A stretch of DNA of 64,000 nucleotides from Amantichitinum ursilacus (GCF_001294205.1 NZ_LAQT01000001.1:496001-560000); one strand, 5' to 3'; numbered from the stretch's first letter, positions 42,795 through 53,326 are shown. Made by a program: numbers and translations. Notes: a model not told the origin generated them from the letters alone.

Positions 42795-43001
42795 TCAGGC
42801 CTTGGTATCGACCGAATTGCCCAGATTGGACGGATTGTTGTACTGCGGCTGCGGAATGGATTGCAGCAGGCTGACCGCGCCTTGTTGCTGCAAATCAAGC
42901 GCTTTGCGCAGCACATTGGTGCTGACCGATTCGCGCAAGGTCTGCGACGGCGCATCGCTTGCGGCGCTGGCTGCAGAACTAACCGCGGAGGACAAATCCA
43001 T
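42795..43001 (-). CDS. YjfB-like putative motility protein
   Basis: A 68-residue protein starting MDLSSAVSSAASAASDAPSQ and continuing VSTNVLRKALDLQQQGAVSL, then LQSIPQPQYNN. The short helix with VLRKALDxQ and LLQ is the YjfB family signature. GGGAG lies seven bases before the ATG. YjfB-like proteins are small cytoplasmic proteins associated with flagellar gene sets; the function is not established. It is divergent from dnaE. Confidence 0.72.
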   Translation of the reverse strand: MDLSSAVSSAASAASDAPSQTLRESVSTNVLRKALDLQQQGAVSLLQSIPQPQYNNPSNLGNSVDTKA

Positions 43002-43135
43002 AAGAGGTCTCCCAAATGAGTCTGTAACAGTAAATGTCTTGGCAAACAGCCGCAAGTGCTTGACGACAAAGGGGCGTACACAGAGGTTGAAGTGCAGTGC
43101 CAACAGTACCCGCCGCCAGTGGTAAAATGCGCCGC

Positions 43136-46100
43136 ATGAATACGCCCGCCTTTATCCATCTCCGCTTTCACTCCGAATTTTCTGTCACCGATGGCATCGT
43201 GCGCATCGATGACGCGGTGGCCCGCGCCAAAGCGCTGGGCATGCCCGCGCTCGGGATTGCCGATCTCAGCAACCTGTTTGGCTTGGTCAAACATTACAAA
43301 GCCTGCCGCAGCGCGGGTCTGAAGCCCATTGCCGGCGTTGATGTCTGGATCGAAAACGACGAGGACCTCAACAAGCCATTCCGCGTGCAGTTGATCGCCA
43401 AAGATCGTAATGGCTATGGCCGTTTGTGCGAATTGTTAACCCGCGCCTTCCTTGAAAACCAGAGCCGCGGCAAGGCCGAAGTGCGCAAGGAATGGTTGGA
43501 TAGCGGCGACAACAGCGGTCTGATCTGCCTGTCGGGCGCACACATGGGCGAAGTGGGTGTGGCTTTGCTCAACGGCAATTACGAGCAAGCAAAGTTACTG
43601 GCGCAATGGTGGCAGCGCCGCTTTGCCGGCGCCTTTTACCTGGAACTGCAACGCACCGGTAAGCCCGAATGCGAGCCGTCGGTGCAGGGCCATCTCGACT
43701 TGGCGGTCGAACTTGATTTGCCCGTCGTCGCCACGCATCCGATCCAGTTTATGGATCAGGATGATTTCAAGGCGCACGAAGCGCGCACCTGCATTGCCGA
43801 AGGTTATGTGGTCAACGACAAACGTCGTCCGCGTCTGTTTACCGAAGAACAGTATTTCAAGACGCCGGAACAGATGGCGCAACTGTTTGAAGATGTGCCT
43901 GAAGCGCTGGCCAATACGGTTGGCATTGCACAGCGCTGTAATTTGCAGATTGTGCTGGGCAAAAACTTCTTGCCGCTGTTCCCCACTCCCGACGGCATGA
44001 CGCTGGACGATTTTCTGGTGCATCAGGCCAAAGAAGGCCTGGAGCAACGTCTCGTCGCGCTCTACCCGGACGCCGCCCAACGCGATGCCGAGCGTCCGCG
44101 CTATCAGGATCGGCTCAAGTTCGAGACGGACACCATCATCCAGATGGGCTTTCCCGGCTACTTCTTGATCGTGGCGGACTTTATCGTCTGGGCCAAACAC
44201 AACGGCTGCCCGGTTGGGCCCGGCCGGGGTTCTGGCGCTGGCTCGCTGGTCGCCTATTCGCTGGGCATTACTGACATCGATCCAACGGCTTACGCGCTGC
44301 TGTTCGAGCGGTTTCTTAACCCCGAACGCGTTTCGATGCCCGACTTCGATATCGACTTTTGCCAGGATAACCGCTGGCGCGTCATCGAATACGTGCGCGG
44401 CAAATATGGCGCAGAGGCCGTCAGCCAGATTGCCACGTTCGGTACGATGGCCGCCAAGGCCGTAGTGCGCGACGTCGGCCGCGTGCTCGATCTGCCGTAT
44501 ATGTTCTGCGACGGCCTGTCCAAGCTGATTCCGGCCGCACCAGGCAAGCAATACAGCCTGGATGACGCGGTCGAGATGGTGCCCGAGCTGGCCGAGCGCG
44601 TTAAAAACGAAGAAGAAGTGTCCGAGCTGTGGATTCTGGCCAAAAAGCTGGAGGGCTTGACGCGCAATATCGGCATGCACGCGGGTGGCGTATTGATTGC
44701 GCCGGGCCAGATCACCGATTTCTGCCCGGTGTACCAGGCGGGAGGCGCCGATTCTTCGCCCGTCTCTATGCTGGATAAAGACGACGTCGAGCAAGTCGGC
44801 CTGGTCAAATTCGACTTTTTGGGCCTGCGCAACTTGACGATTATCGAGTTGGCGCTGCAGTACATCAAACAGCAAACCGGCGAATATCTGGATTTGATGA
44901 GCCTGGGCTTTGGCGATCAGGCGGCGTATCAGGTTTTCCGCGACGCCAACACCACTGCGGTATTCCAGGTGGAGTCGGACGGTATGAAACGGCTGCTGGA
45001 AAAACTGCAGCCCGACCGTTTTGAAGACATCATCGCTGTGCTTGCGCTGTATCGGCCGGGCCCGTTGGGCTCGGGCATGGTCGACACGTTTATCAACCGT
45101 AAAAAAGGTCTGGAGCAGCCGGACTACTTCCACCCCGATCTGGAAGCGTGCCTGGAGCCCACTTACGGCGTGATCGTGTATCAAGAGCAGGTGATGCAGA
45201 TTTCGCAGATTATCGGCGGCTATACGCTCGGTGGCGCGGATATGCTGCGCCGGGCCATGGGCAAGAAAAAGCCCGAAGAAATGGCCAAGCACCGCGTTAC
45301 CATCGCGGAAGGCGCCGCCAAAAAAGGCTACGACCCGCAGCTGGCCGAGCATCTGTTCGATTTGATGACCAAGTTTGCCGAGTACGGCTTCAACAAATCG
45401 CACACGGCTGCTTACGCCGTTGTCTCGTATCACACGGCCTGGCTAAAGGCGCATCACACCGCTGCATTTATGGCCGCCACCATGAGTTCGGAACTGGATA
45501 ACACCGACCAGCTCAAGGTGTTTTACGACGATTGCGTCGAGAAAAACAAACTCGAAATCCTGCCGCCTGACGTTAATGCCAGCGTCTATCGCTTTGTTCC
45601 AGTGGGCAAAAAGCAGATTCGCTACGCTTTGGGCGCGATCAAGGGCGTGGGTGAAGGCGCGGTCAATATGATTGTGGCTGAGCGCACCGAGAACGGTCCG
45701 TTTAAAGACCTGTATGACTTCTGCATGCGTACCGACAAGAAGGAAGTCAACAAACGCGTGATCGAGGCCTTGATCCGCGGCGGCGCATTCGACGCGCTGG
45801 AACCCAACCGCGCACAACTGCTCGCCAACGTCGAACAAGCGATGAGCCTGGCCGAACACGCGGCCGCCAATGCCAATCAGGGCAGCCTGTTTGATGTGTT
45901 CGAGCCGTCGGCTGCGCCCACCGTGGAATGGATTACCGCGCCCGCATGGGATGACAAAACGCGGCTGGCCGAAGAAAAGCCTGCGATTGGCTTCTATCTA
46001 TCGGGCCACCCGTTTGATGCTTATGCCAAGGACGTCAAATCATTTATCAAAACACGGCTGGATCGCTTGCAGCCTACGCGCACCAAAGACACGCAATTTA

Positions 46101-46582
46101 TTGCCGGGATCGTGATCGGCGTGCGCGTCAAAAATGGTGATCGCGGTCGCATGGCGTTTGTGACGTTGGATGACGGCTGGGCCAAGCAGGATGTGACCGT
46201 GTATTCCGAGGTGTACGAGGCCAACCGCACCAAGTTCACTGAAGACGCCCTGCTGGTGATTGCCGGCAAGATCAGCGAAGACCGCTTTTCGGGCGGTTTG
46301 CGCGTGATTGCCGATGGCGTGATGGATATCGCCGAGGCGCGCAGCCAGTTTGCCCGCGCGCTGACGCTCAAGTTCAACGGCAATGCCGATGCAGCGCGTT
46401 TGCAGCAAGTGCTCGATACTCACTCGGGCGGCCAATGCCCGGTGGAAATCGAATATCACAACGCCAACGCGCGCTGCAAACTGGAGCTGGGCCGCAGTTG
46501 GCAAGTTACCTTGCATGACGAGTTGGTCGACAAGCTCAAAACATGGCTGGGCAACGATGCGGTTTCGGTGCGTTTCCAGTAA
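43136..46582 (+). CDS. dnaE: DNA polymerase III alpha subunit
   Basis: A 1148-residue replicative polymerase. The N-terminal PHP domain begins FIHLRFHSEFSVTDGIVRID; the palm active site has MPDFDIDFCQDNRWRVIEYV (acidic residues at about 403, 405, 407); later motifs are GRGSGAGSLVAYSLGITDID and GLRNLTIIELA; a helix-hairpin-helix and an OB-fold lie in the C-terminal quarter. Start ATG 43136 matches DnaE1 of proteobacteria. It catalyses leading- and lagging-strand synthesis. A convergent-neutral strong terminator follows at 46594. Confidence 0.97.
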   Translation: MNTPAFIHLRFHSEFSVTDGIVRIDDAVARAKALGMPALGIADLSNLFGLVKHYKACRSAGLKPIAGVDVWIENDEDLNKPFRVQLIAKDRNGYGRLCELLTRAFLENQSRGKAEVRKEWLDSGDNSGLICLSGAHMGEVGVALLNGNYEQAKLLAQWWQRRFAGAFYLELQRTGKPECEPSVQGHLDLAVELDLPVVATHPIQFMDQDDFKAHEARTCIAEGYVVNDKRRPRLFTEEQYFKTPEQMAQLFEDVPEALANTVGIAQRCNLQIVLGKNFLPLFPTPDGMTLDDFLVHQAKEGLEQRLVALYPDAAQRDAERPRYQDRLKFETDTIIQMGFPGYFLIVADFIVWAKHNGCPVGPGRGSGAGSLVAYSLGITDIDPTAYALLFERFLNPERVSMPDFDIDFCQDNRWRVIEYVRGKYGAEAVSQIATFGTMAAKAVVRDVGRVLDLPYMFCDGLSKLIPAAPGKQYSLDDAVEMVPELAERVKNEEEVSELWILAKKLEGLTRNIGMHAGGVLIAPGQITDFCPVYQAGGADSSPVSMLDKDDVEQVGLVKFDFLGLRNLTIIELALQYIKQQTGEYLDLMSLGFGDQAAYQVFRDANTTAVFQVESDGMKRLLEKLQPDRFEDIIAVLALYRPGPLGSGMVDTFINRKKGLEQPDYFHPDLEACLEPTYGVIVYQEQVMQISQIIGGYTLGGADMLRRAMGKKKPEEMAKHRVTIAEGAAKKGYDPQLAEHLFDLMTKFAEYGFNKSHTAAYAVVSYHTAWLKAHHTAAFMAATMSSELDNTDQLKVFYDDCVEKNKLEILPPDVNASVYRFVPVGKKQIRYALGAIKGVGEGAVNMIVAERTENGPFKDLYDFCMRTDKKEVNKRVIEALIRGGAFDALEPNRAQLLANVEQAMSLAEHAAANANQGSLFDVFEPSAAPTVEWITAPAWDDKTRLAEEKPAIGFYLSGHPFDAYAKDVKSFIKTRLDRLQPTRTKDTQFIAGIVIGVRVKNGDRGRMAFVTLDDGWAKQDVTVYSEVYEANRTKFTEDALLVIAGKISEDRFSGGLRVIADGVMDIAEARSQFARALTLKFNGNADAARLQQVLDTHSGGQCPVEIEYHNANARCKLELGRSWQVTLHDELVDKLKTWLGNDAVSVRFQ

Positions 46583-46593
46583 ACCAAAGCACA

Positions 46594-46617
46594 AAAAGGG
46601 GACGCGCGTCCCCTTTT
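46594..46617. terminator. Terminator after dnaE
   Basis: A 24-base perfect palindrome: AAAAGGGGACGC (46594-46605) and GCGTCCCCTTTT (46606-46617). The poly-A/poly-T ends make it work in both directions. It lies 12 bases after the dnaE stop. Confidence 0.88.
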
Positions 46618-46835
46618 CGTTTTGCGATCAAAGACTCAGTTTTTTAAATCGATGCACCAAATGGACGCCGCCATCATCCACGCAAACCTGCCATTCCGGC
46701 GCGCCTTACACGCCGAAATAAACGCTGGCTACACCGGTTTCCCTATTCGGCAAAACCCTGGCTTGTATTGGCCACGCCGCGCGTCCAGCATTCAGCACAA
46801 ATACAACCATCTCACGCAATCCGTCGGAGCCAGAC

Positions 46836-49130
46836 ATGGATGAAGAACTGAAAAAACAAGCCCTCGATTATCACCGCTGGCCCCGCCCCGGCAAGATCCA
46901 GGTCATGCCCACCAAAGGTCTGGCCAGCCAGCGGGATCTGGCGCTGGCTTATTCGCCCGGCGTGGCGGCGGCATGTATGGCCATCGTCGAAGACCCGGCC
47001 GAAGCGCGCAATATGACTGCCCGCGGCAATCTGGTGGCCGTGGTCACCAACGGCACCGCCGTGCTGGGCCTGGGCAATATTGGCCCCCTTGCCGGTAAGC
47101 CGGTAATGGAAGGCAAAGGCGTGCTGTTTAAAAAGTTTGCCGGTATCGACGTGTTCGATATCGAAATCAATGAAAACGACCCGGACAAGCTGGTTGAAGT
47201 CATCGCCGCACTCGAACCTACGTTTGGCGGCATCAACCTTGAAGACATCAAGGCACCGGAATGCTTTGTAGTCGAAAGCAAACTACGCGAACGCATGAAG
47301 ATTCCGGTGTTCCATGATGACCAGCACGGCACCGCCATCATCGTGGGCGCCGCGGTCAAAAACGGCCTGCGTCTGGTTAGCAAGAAAATCGAGGAAGTAA
47401 CGCTGGTGTGTTCCGGCGCGGGCGCTGCAGCGATTGCGTGTCTGGATTTGCTGGTCTCGCTGGGCATGCGCCGCGAAAACATCCTGGTGTGCGATTCCAA
47501 AGGGGTGATCTGGCAAGGCCGTGACGAAAAAATGGACCCCACCAAGGCCCGTTACGCGCGCGACACACCGCATCGCAGCGTGGGCGACGCCATGGACCAG
47601 GTGGATATTTTCCTCGGCTTGTCTGGCCCGGGCGCGGTGTCGCAAGACATGATCAAGCGCATGGCGCGCCAGCCGCTGATTCTGGCGCTGGCCAATCCCG
47701 ACCCGGAAATCACCCCGCCCGACGCTCACGCCATCCGCCCGGATGCGATTGTGTGTACCGGCCGCTCGGACTATCCGAACCAGGTTAATAACGTACTGTG
47801 CTTCCCGTTTATCTTCCGCGGCGCGCTGGATGTCGGCGCCACCACCATCAACGAAGAGATGAAGCTGGCTGCCGTGCACGCGATTGCCGATCTGGCGCAC
47901 GCCGAGCAATCCGATGTGGTAGCGGAAGCTTATGCCAACGAAGACCTGCATTTTGGCCCGGATTATCTGATTCCCAAGCCGTTTGATCCGCGCCTGATTA
48001 TCAAGATTGCCCCGGCTGTGGCGCAGGCCGCCATGGATACCGGCGTGGCCAGCCGCCCGATCACCGACATCCCCAATTACGTGGAAGAGCTGACCCAGTT
48101 CGTCTACAAATCCAACTTGTTCATGCGCCCGGTATTCAACGCCGCGCGCAAGGCCAGCAAGCGCGTGGCGTATTGCGAAGGCGAAGACCAGCGCGTGCTG
48201 CACGCCGCGCAAGAAGTGGTGGATATGAAGCTGGCGCGCCCGATTCTGATCGGCCGTCCGCAAATCATCCTCAAGCGCATCGAGCAGCTCGGCCTGCGTA
48301 TGGTGGAAGGCCGTGATTTCGAGATTTGCAACCAGGATAGCGATCCGCGTTATCGCGATTACTGGACGCAATACCACCAACTGATGATGCGCAAAGGCGT
48401 ATCGGAAGAACAAGCGCAACTGGAAGTACGCAGCAAGCCCACGCTGATTGGCGCGCTGATGGTCAAGCGTGGCGATGCGGACGCCATGATCTGCGGCACG
48501 CAAGGCCGTTATCACATGCACCACTGGTATGTGCAGAACGTGCTGTGTCCCAGCCAGGGCAAAGCCACCACCGCCGCGATGAACGCGCTGCTGCTGCCCA
48601 CCGGCAACATCTTTATCGCCGATACCTACGTCAACCAGGATCCGACCGCTGAACAGCTGGCCGATATCACTCTGATGGCCGCCGAGGCCGTGCGCAACTT
48701 TGGCATCGTGCCAAAGGTGGCGCTGTTGTCGCACAGCAGCTTTGGCTCGGTGGACTCACCGTCAGCGCACAAGATGCAGCAAACGCTGACCTTGGTGCGT
48801 GAACGTGCGCCCGATCTGGAAATTGAAGGCGAAATGCATGGCGACGCCGCATTGTCGGGCGAGGTTCGTAATCGCGTGTTCCCGCAGTCGCAGCTGAAAG
48901 GCGAAGCCAATGTGCTGATCATGCCTAACCTGGATGCCGCCAATATCTCGTTTAACCTGCTGAAGATGACCGCGGGCGAAGGCGTAACGGTGGGCCCGAT
49001 CCTGCTGGGTATTGCAGCACCGGCCCACATCCTGACGCCGACGGCATCGGTGCGCCGTCTGGTGAACATGACTGCGCTGGCCGCCGTCGAGGCTGCCAAG
49101 CACGAACTGGCCACACCGCAAGTGCGTTAA
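46836..49130 (+). CDS. maeB: NADP-dependent malic enzyme with C-terminal phosphotransacetylase-like domain
   Basis: A 764-residue two-domain protein. The malic enzyme part (about 1-420) shows [74 protein letters not shown] and the dinucleotide fold [20 protein letters not shown]. The C-terminal part (about 430-760) resembles phosphotransacetylase but in MaeB it serves acetyl-CoA-type allosteric control. It decarboxylates malate to pyruvate with NADP. GGAG is six bases before the ATG. A T-rich terminator follows. Confidence 0.95.
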   Translation: MDEELKKQALDYHRWPRPGKIQVMPTKGLASQRDLALAYSPGVAAACMAIVEDPAEARNMTARGNLVAVVTNGTAVLGLGNIGPLAGKPVMEGKGVLFKKFAGIDVFDIEINENDPDKLVEVIAALEPTFGGINLEDIKAPECFVVESKLRERMKIPVFHDDQHGTAIIVGAAVKNGLRLVSKKIEEVTLVCSGAGAAAIACLDLLVSLGMRRENILVCDSKGVIWQGRDEKMDPTKARYARDTPHRSVGDAMDQVDIFLGLSGPGAVSQDMIKRMARQPLILALANPDPEITPPDAHAIRPDAIVCTGRSDYPNQVNNVLCFPFIFRGALDVGATTINEEMKLAAVHAIADLAHAEQSDVVAEAYANEDLHFGPDYLIPKPFDPRLIIKIAPAVAQAAMDTGVASRPITDIPNYVEELTQFVYKSNLFMRPVFNAARKASKRVAYCEGEDQRVLHAAQEVVDMKLARPILIGRPQIILKRIEQLGLRMVEGRDFEICNQDSDPRYRDYWTQYHQLMMRKGVSEEQAQLEVRSKPTLIGALMVKRGDADAMICGTQGRYHMHHWYVQNVLCPSQGKATTAAMNALLLPTGNIFIADTYVNQDPTAEQLADITLMAAEAVRNFGIVPKVALLSHSSFGSVDSPSAHKMQQTLTLVRERAPDLEIEGEMHGDAALSGEVRNRVFPQSQLKGEANVLIMPNLDAANISFNLLKMTAGEGVTVGPILLGIAAPAHILTPTASVRRLVNMTALAAVEAAKHELATPQVR

Positions 49131-49148
49131 ACCCGGCGGGAACGAAAC

Positions 49149-49188
49149 ACGGCGCGATCCGCTCAACCGGACTCGCGCCGTTTTTTTT
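49149..49188 (+). terminator. Terminator after maeB
   Basis: ACGGCGCGA (49149-49157) pairs with TCGCGCCGT (49173-49181), then seven further T residues. Loop of 15 bases. Confidence 0.88.
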
Positions 49189-49239
49189 GAAGCGTAGCGT
49201 GTAGCATGCGGCGCAGACGCAGCGAGGAGACGACAAACC

Positions 49240-49509
49240 ATGAGCGAATTCAATCCGGCCGATCCATTCGGCTTTTTTAGCCAGTTTCTGAACCCCGGCG
49301 CGGCCCCGACCACGCCCAACCCGTTTCTGCCCCCGCTGAAAGAAGAAGAGATCGAGCAAAAGCTGGCCGAGCTGCAAGTGGTGGAGCAATGGATGACCAT
49401 GCAACTGGGCATGCTGCAAATGACGCGCAAGACGCTGGAAATGCAGAAAGCCGGGCTGGCCGCGATGCGTCAGGGGCTTGATCCTAACCCATCTTCCGGA
49501 GGGCGTTGA
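49240..49509 (+). CDS. PhaM-like polyhydroxyalkanoate granule-associated protein
   Basis: An 89-residue protein. The N-terminus (MSEFNPADPFGFFSQFLNPG) is followed by a helical segment that matches the PhaM core: LKEEEIEQKLAELQVVEQWM and TMQLGMLQMTRKTLEMQKAG, then LAAMRQGL. PhaM activates PHA synthase and tethers granules to DNA via a Lys-rich tail; that tail is missing here (ends SSGGR), so DNA binding is doubtful. It is followed two bases later by the mltA start and probably shares its transcript. Confidence 0.65.
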   Translation: MSEFNPADPFGFFSQFLNPGAAPTTPNPFLPPLKEEEIEQKLAELQVVEQWMTMQLGMLQMTRKTLEMQKAGLAAMRQGLDPNPSSGGR

Positions 49510-49510
49510 T

Positions 49511-50710
49511 TTGCCTGCTGTATTAACGAAGTCCCTGCCCGGCTGGTGCATTGTTGCGCTGGCTGGACTATTGATTCTGGCGGGTTGCGCCACGCCGCCT
49601 GCCACTCCACCGACGCCCACGCCCACGCCGACCGAGCCCACCAAACCCGCGCCGTTAACCTACCAGCCCGGCAACTGGACCGATTTGCCCGCCGCCAGCG
49701 ACGCCGATCTGGTCAATGGCTTTGCAGCCTGGCGCAATGGTTGCAGCAAGCTGGCCCGCAATGAAGTCTGGTCCGCGCCGTGCAAAGCTGCGGCCGAGGT
49801 CAGCCTGGATGCCGTCAGCGTGCGCGCCTTTATGCAGGCCAATCTACAACCGTATGCCCTGCAAAACCCCGACGGCAGCCAGAACGGTTTGATTACCGGT
49901 TATTACGAACCCATCTATCCAGGCAGCCTGACGCGCACCGCCAAAGCCGTGGTGCCGGTGTATGCGGTGCCCGATGATCTGATCACGGTGCAGCTGGACG
50001 ACGTGTACCCCGAGCTGAAAGGCAAGCGGCTGCGCGGCCGCCTGCAGGGCAAAAAGCTGGTGGCATATCCTGATGCCGCCGCCATCGGTGCGAGCGGTCT
50101 GAACACCGCGCCGGTATTGGCATGGCTGGAAAATCCGATGGATTTACAGTTTCTGCAAATCCAGGGTTCGGGGCGCGTGCGGCTGGCCGATGGCAGCCAG
50201 TTGCGTCTGGCCTATGCCGACCAGAATGGCCGCCCGTTCAAGCCCATCGGTCGCTGGCTGATTGAACAGAAAGAGCTGAAGTCCGGCGAGGTTAGCATGC
50301 AGGCGATCCGTGGCTGGGCGCAGCAGCACCCGGATCGCATCAACCAGATGTTGGGCAGCAATCCTAGCTATGTGTTTTTCCGGACGCTGCCGCCCGCCAA
50401 TGAAGGCCCGCAAGGCGCGCTGGCGGTGCCGTTAACCGCAGGCTATTCGGTGGCGATCGATCCGAAGGCGGTGCCGCTGGGCAGTATGTTGTGGCTGGCG
50501 ACGACGCGGCCGGATACCGGTGCGGCGCTGCAAGGGCCGATGGCGGCGCAGGATACCGGTGGCGCCATCAATGGCAATGTGCGCGCGGATTTGTTCTGGG
50601 GCACCGGCGACGCGGCAGGGGAAGTCGCGGGCAAGACCAAACAGAGCGGCAAGATCTGGTTGTTGTGGCCCAAGGGAGCGGCGTTGCCGCTGGCACCTTC
50701 GGTTAATTGA
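49511..50710 (+). CDS. mltA: Membrane-bound lytic murein transglycosylase A
   Basis: A 399-residue lipoprotein. The start is taken as TTG 49511, right after the phaM-like stop and seven bases past GGAGGG; the frame opens earlier (49478) inside phaM. The signal reads VALAGLLILAGCATPP, with lipobox Cys26, then a Pro/Thr linker. MltA features: LITGYYEPIYPGSLTRTAKA, DLQFLQIQGSGRVRLADGSQ, SYVFFRTL and the 3D domain MAAQDTGGAINGNVRADLFW with catalytic Asp. It cleaves peptidoglycan glycan strands with 1,6-anhydro product at the outer membrane. Confidence 0.9.
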   Translation: MPAVLTKSLPGWCIVALAGLLILAGCATPPATPPTPTPTPTEPTKPAPLTYQPGNWTDLPAASDADLVNGFAAWRNGCSKLARNEVWSAPCKAAAEVSLDAVSVRAFMQANLQPYALQNPDGSQNGLITGYYEPIYPGSLTRTAKAVVPVYAVPDDLITVQLDDVYPELKGKRLRGRLQGKKLVAYPDAAAIGASGLNTAPVLAWLENPMDLQFLQIQGSGRVRLADGSQLRLAYADQNGRPFKPIGRWLIEQKELKSGEVSMQAIRGWAQQHPDRINQMLGSNPSYVFFRTLPPANEGPQGALAVPLTAGYSVAIDPKAVPLGSMLWLATTRPDTGAALQGPMAAQDTGGAINGNVRADLFWGTGDAAGEVAGKTKQSGKIWLLWPKGAALPLAPSVN

Positions 50711-50826
50711 GGGTCCGTTGTTGCATGGGTCGGCCGCCAGATGTGCGCTGCTCTAAAGTAGTCGTGCTGCATCGAAAAGTACGCCGTCCTGTATCCGGCG
50801 ACAAACTCCCTCCGACAGCGCACTCG

Positions 50827-50853
50827 CGCCGCGCGCCCGTTGAGCGCGCGGCG
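50827..50853. terminator. Ten-base-pair hairpin between mltA and the trp leader
   Basis: CGCCGCGCGC (50827-50836) pairs perfectly with GCGCGCGGCG (50844-50853), loop seven bases. There is no U-run, so it may be a factor-assisted terminator for mltA. The rest of the 363-base gap to trpE contains a weak possible promoter (TTGACC 50894-50899, CAAGAT 50917-50922) and the trp leader peptide. Confidence 0.4.
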
Positions 50854-50963
50854 ATTTGAAATGCGCTCAAAGGCATCAAAAGGCGCGGCCAGCTTGACCG
50901 TCGCGTCCGCCTTGGGCAAGATTGACGCCACTTTTCCAACTGCTCACGCACCCTCCTTTCAAA

Positions 50964-51017
50964 ATGGCATTTCACTCCAACGAAATCTGGCTCGAATGGC
51001 GATGGCGACGCTGGTGA
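50964..51017 (+). CDS. trpL: Trp-rich leader peptide upstream of trpE (trpL-like)
   Basis: A 17-residue frame MAFHSNEIWLEWRWRRW with four Trp (codons at 988, 997, 1003 and 1012 of the 50/51 kb region) ends 56 bases before the trpE ATG. Four Trp in 17 residues directly before trpE is far above chance and is the signature of a trp attenuation leader. I found no classical U-tailed terminator between it and trpE, so the read-out (termination, or access to the trpE ribosome-binding site CGGAG at 51062-51066) remains open. No good Shine-Dalgarno precedes its ATG. Confidence 0.62.
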   Translation: MAFHSNEIWLEWRWRRW

Positions 51018-51073
51018 ACCCGGCCGCAAGCCCATTGCATTGTTCATCCCATTGATTCGTTCGGAGTTGCATC

Positions 51074-52543
51074 ATGCTCACGCGTGACCAGTTTGCAGCG
51101 CTCGCTGCGCAAGGCTACAACCGTATTCCCGTCGTTCTCGAACTGTTTGCCGATCTCGATACCCCGCTGTCGGTGTATCTGAAGCTGGCCAACAAGCCGT
51201 ATTCCTATCTGCTGGAATCAGTAGTCGGCGGCGAACGTTTTGGCCGCTATTCATTTATCGGCCTGCCCGCCCGCACTCGCCTTACCGTCACAGGCGAACA
51301 CGTGGACGTCATCCATAACGGCAAGGTTGTCGAACAACACGACGGCAACCCGCTCGATTTTATTCATAGCTATCAGGGCCGCTTTAAAGCCGCCGTCCCT
51401 ACCGGCATGCCGCGCTTTATGGGTGGCCTGGTTGGTTATTTTGGTTATGAAACCATCCGCTTTATCGAACGCAAACTGGCGCATGTCGAAAAGCCCGACG
51501 TGATTGGCGCGCCTGATATCCAGTTGCTGCTGTCCGAAGAACTGGCCGTGGTCGACAACCTGTCGGGCAAGCTGTTGCTGGTGGTCTACGCCGACCCGGC
51601 CCAATCTGAAGCGTACGAGAAAGCCCAAGCGCGCTTGTGGGAACTGCGCATGAAGTTGCGCGAACCCGCGCCGATGCCGCTGCAAGGCCCGGCCGAACGC
51701 GTGACCACGCCCAATTCTGAATTTGGCGAAAGTGCGTTTAAAGACGCCGTACTCAAAGCCAAGGATTACATCAAAGATGGCGATGTGATGCAGGTGGTGC
51801 TGTCGCAGCGCATGCAACTGCCCTTTAACGAATCGCCGCTGTCCTTGTACCGTGCACTGCGTTCGCTGAACCCGTCGCCGTATATGTTTTTCTATCACTT
51901 CGACGATATGCATATCGTCGGCGCGTCGCCCGAGATTCTGGTGCGCCTTGAGGGCGAAACCATTACCGTGCGCCCGATTGCCGGCACCCGTCCGCGCGGC
52001 AAAACGCGTGAAGAAGATGTGGCGCTGGCCGAAGAATTGCTGGCCGACCCCAAGGAAATTGCTGAACACGTCATGCTGATGGATCTGGGCCGTAACGACA
52101 CCGGCCGCGTGGCGCAAACCGGCAGCGTGAAAGTGCAAGATCGCATGACCATCGAACGTTATTCGCACGTGATGCATATCGTATCCAGCGTCGAAGGCAA
52201 GCTCAAACCTGGCCTGAGCGCCATCGATGTGCTGAAAGCTACCTTCCCGGCTGGCACGGTATCGGGCGCGCCCAAGGTGCGGGCGATGGAGATCATCGAC
52301 GAACTAGAACCGAGCAAGCGCGGCATCTACGCCGGTGCGGTCGGTTATCTCGGCTTTAATGGCGATATGGATGTGGCCATTGCGCTGCGTACCGCCGTCG
52401 TCAAGAACGACACGCTGTATATGCAGGCTGGGGCAGGCATCGTGGCCGATTCGGTGCCTGAGAGCGAATGGCAAGAAACGCTGAACAAGGCCCGCGCCGT
52501 GCTGCGCGCCGCCGAGTTGGTGCAACGCGGGCTGGACGCATGA
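51074..52543 (+). CDS. trpE: Anthranilate synthase component I
   Basis: A 489-residue chorismate-utilising enzyme. N-terminal feedback segment contains [20 protein letters not shown] (Trp-binding LLES-like site just before it: KPYSYLLES). The catalytic core has [67 protein letters not shown] and [20 protein letters not shown]. It makes anthranilate from chorismate using ammonia from TrpG. GGAG is seven bases before the ATG. It is preceded by the Trp-rich leader. Confidence 0.97.
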   Translation: MLTRDQFAALAAQGYNRIPVVLELFADLDTPLSVYLKLANKPYSYLLESVVGGERFGRYSFIGLPARTRLTVTGEHVDVIHNGKVVEQHDGNPLDFIHSYQGRFKAAVPTGMPRFMGGLVGYFGYETIRFIERKLAHVEKPDVIGAPDIQLLLSEELAVVDNLSGKLLLVVYADPAQSEAYEKAQARLWELRMKLREPAPMPLQGPAERVTTPNSEFGESAFKDAVLKAKDYIKDGDVMQVVLSQRMQLPFNESPLSLYRALRSLNPSPYMFFYHFDDMHIVGASPEILVRLEGETITVRPIAGTRPRGKTREEDVALAEELLADPKEIAEHVMLMDLGRNDTGRVAQTGSVKVQDRMTIERYSHVMHIVSSVEGKLKPGLSAIDVLKATFPAGTVSGAPKVRAMEIIDELEPSKRGIYAGAVGYLGFNGDMDVAIALRTAVVKNDTLYMQAGAGIVADSVPESEWQETLNKARAVLRAAELVQRGLDA

Positions 52544-52625
52544 TGCGGCAATTTGCGGCGGCGGCCCCAACCCACCCATCGCGCGTGCCCGCGCCGCGAT
52601 GGCGGGCCTGCGCCTGATTGTGCCT

Positions 52626-52650
52626 TGCCGCATCGCGCCGCGATGTGGCA
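52626..52650. repeat. Hairpin in the trpE-trpG gap
   Basis: CATCGCG-C-CGCGATG (52631-52645) is a perfect inverted repeat extended by TGCC/GGCA on the outside with one mismatch. It sits in the 168-base gap between trpE and trpG, which is otherwise empty of genes. It has no U-run. It could be an mRNA-stability hairpin or a partial transcription stop. Confidence 0.5.
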
Positions 52651-52711
52651 CTTGCTCGCGGTCGACCCCTACGACTGCCCGTTCCGGAATTTGCTAGAAA
52701 GGTGACCAGCC

Positions 52712-53281
52712 ATGCTGCTGATGATCGACAACTACGACTCTTTTACTTACAACCTGGTGCAATACTTTGGCGAGCTGAAACAAGACGTTGTGGTGCACCG
52801 CAACGACGAAATCAGCCTTGCGCAAATCGAAGAACTCGACCCGCAATACATCGTCGTGTCACCCGGCCCGTGTTTTCCGCATGAAGCCGGTATTTCAATC
52901 GACGCCATCAAACACTTTGCCGGCAAGAAACCGATCATGGGCGTGTGCCTGGGTCATCAAGCCATCGGCGAAGCCTTCGGCGGCAAGATCATCCACGCCA
53001 AAACGCTGATGCATGGCAAGACGTCGCCGGTGGAACACACCGATGTGGGCATGTTCCACCAACTGCCCTCGCCGTTTATTGCCACGCGCTATCACTCGCT
53101 GGTTATCGAGCGCGAAAGCCTGCCCGATTGCCTCGAAGTAACCGCCTGGACCGACGACGGCGAAATCATGGGCGTGCGCCACAAAACGCTGCCGATCGAA
53201 GGCGTGCAATTTCACCCCGAATCGATCCTGACCGAACACGGTCATCAAATGCTGGAAAACTTCCTGCGTGAGTGGGCCTGA
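52712..53281 (+). CDS. trpG: Anthranilate synthase component II (glutamine amidotransferase)
   Basis: A 189-residue class I glutaminase. Visible: [34 protein letters not shown], nucleophile Cys79 in [16 protein letters not shown], and the His168-Glu170 pair in [14 protein letters not shown]. It supplies ammonia to TrpE and may double as PabA in folate synthesis, as in many bacteria. AAAGGTG is seven bases before the ATG. Confidence 0.95.
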   Translation: MLLMIDNYDSFTYNLVQYFGELKQDVVVHRNDEISLAQIEELDPQYIVVSPGPCFPHEAGISIDAIKHFAGKKPIMGVCLGHQAIGEAFGGKIIHAKTLMHGKTSPVEHTDVGMFHQLPSPFIATRYHSLVIERESLPDCLEVTAWTDDGEIMGVRHKTLPIEGVQFHPESILTEHGHQMLENFLREWA

Positions 53282-53326
53282 CGCCACTGCCTGCGCGTCG
53301 CCTCCACTCCAACCAGGAAAAACAAA

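Noticed and set aside
43595-45433. 612-residue open frame on the minus strand inside dnaE
   Set aside because: It is antisense to the clearly conserved polymerase gene; long antisense frames arise from the GC-rich third codon positions. It shows no family features.
46622-46843. 73-residue + frame between dnaE and maeB
   Set aside because: It overlaps the maeB start, has no ribosome-binding site and an unstructured composition; probably the maeB leader.
47283-48734. 483-residue minus-strand frame inside maeB
   Set aside because: Antisense shadow of maeB; composition is His/Gln/Arg-rich without structure.
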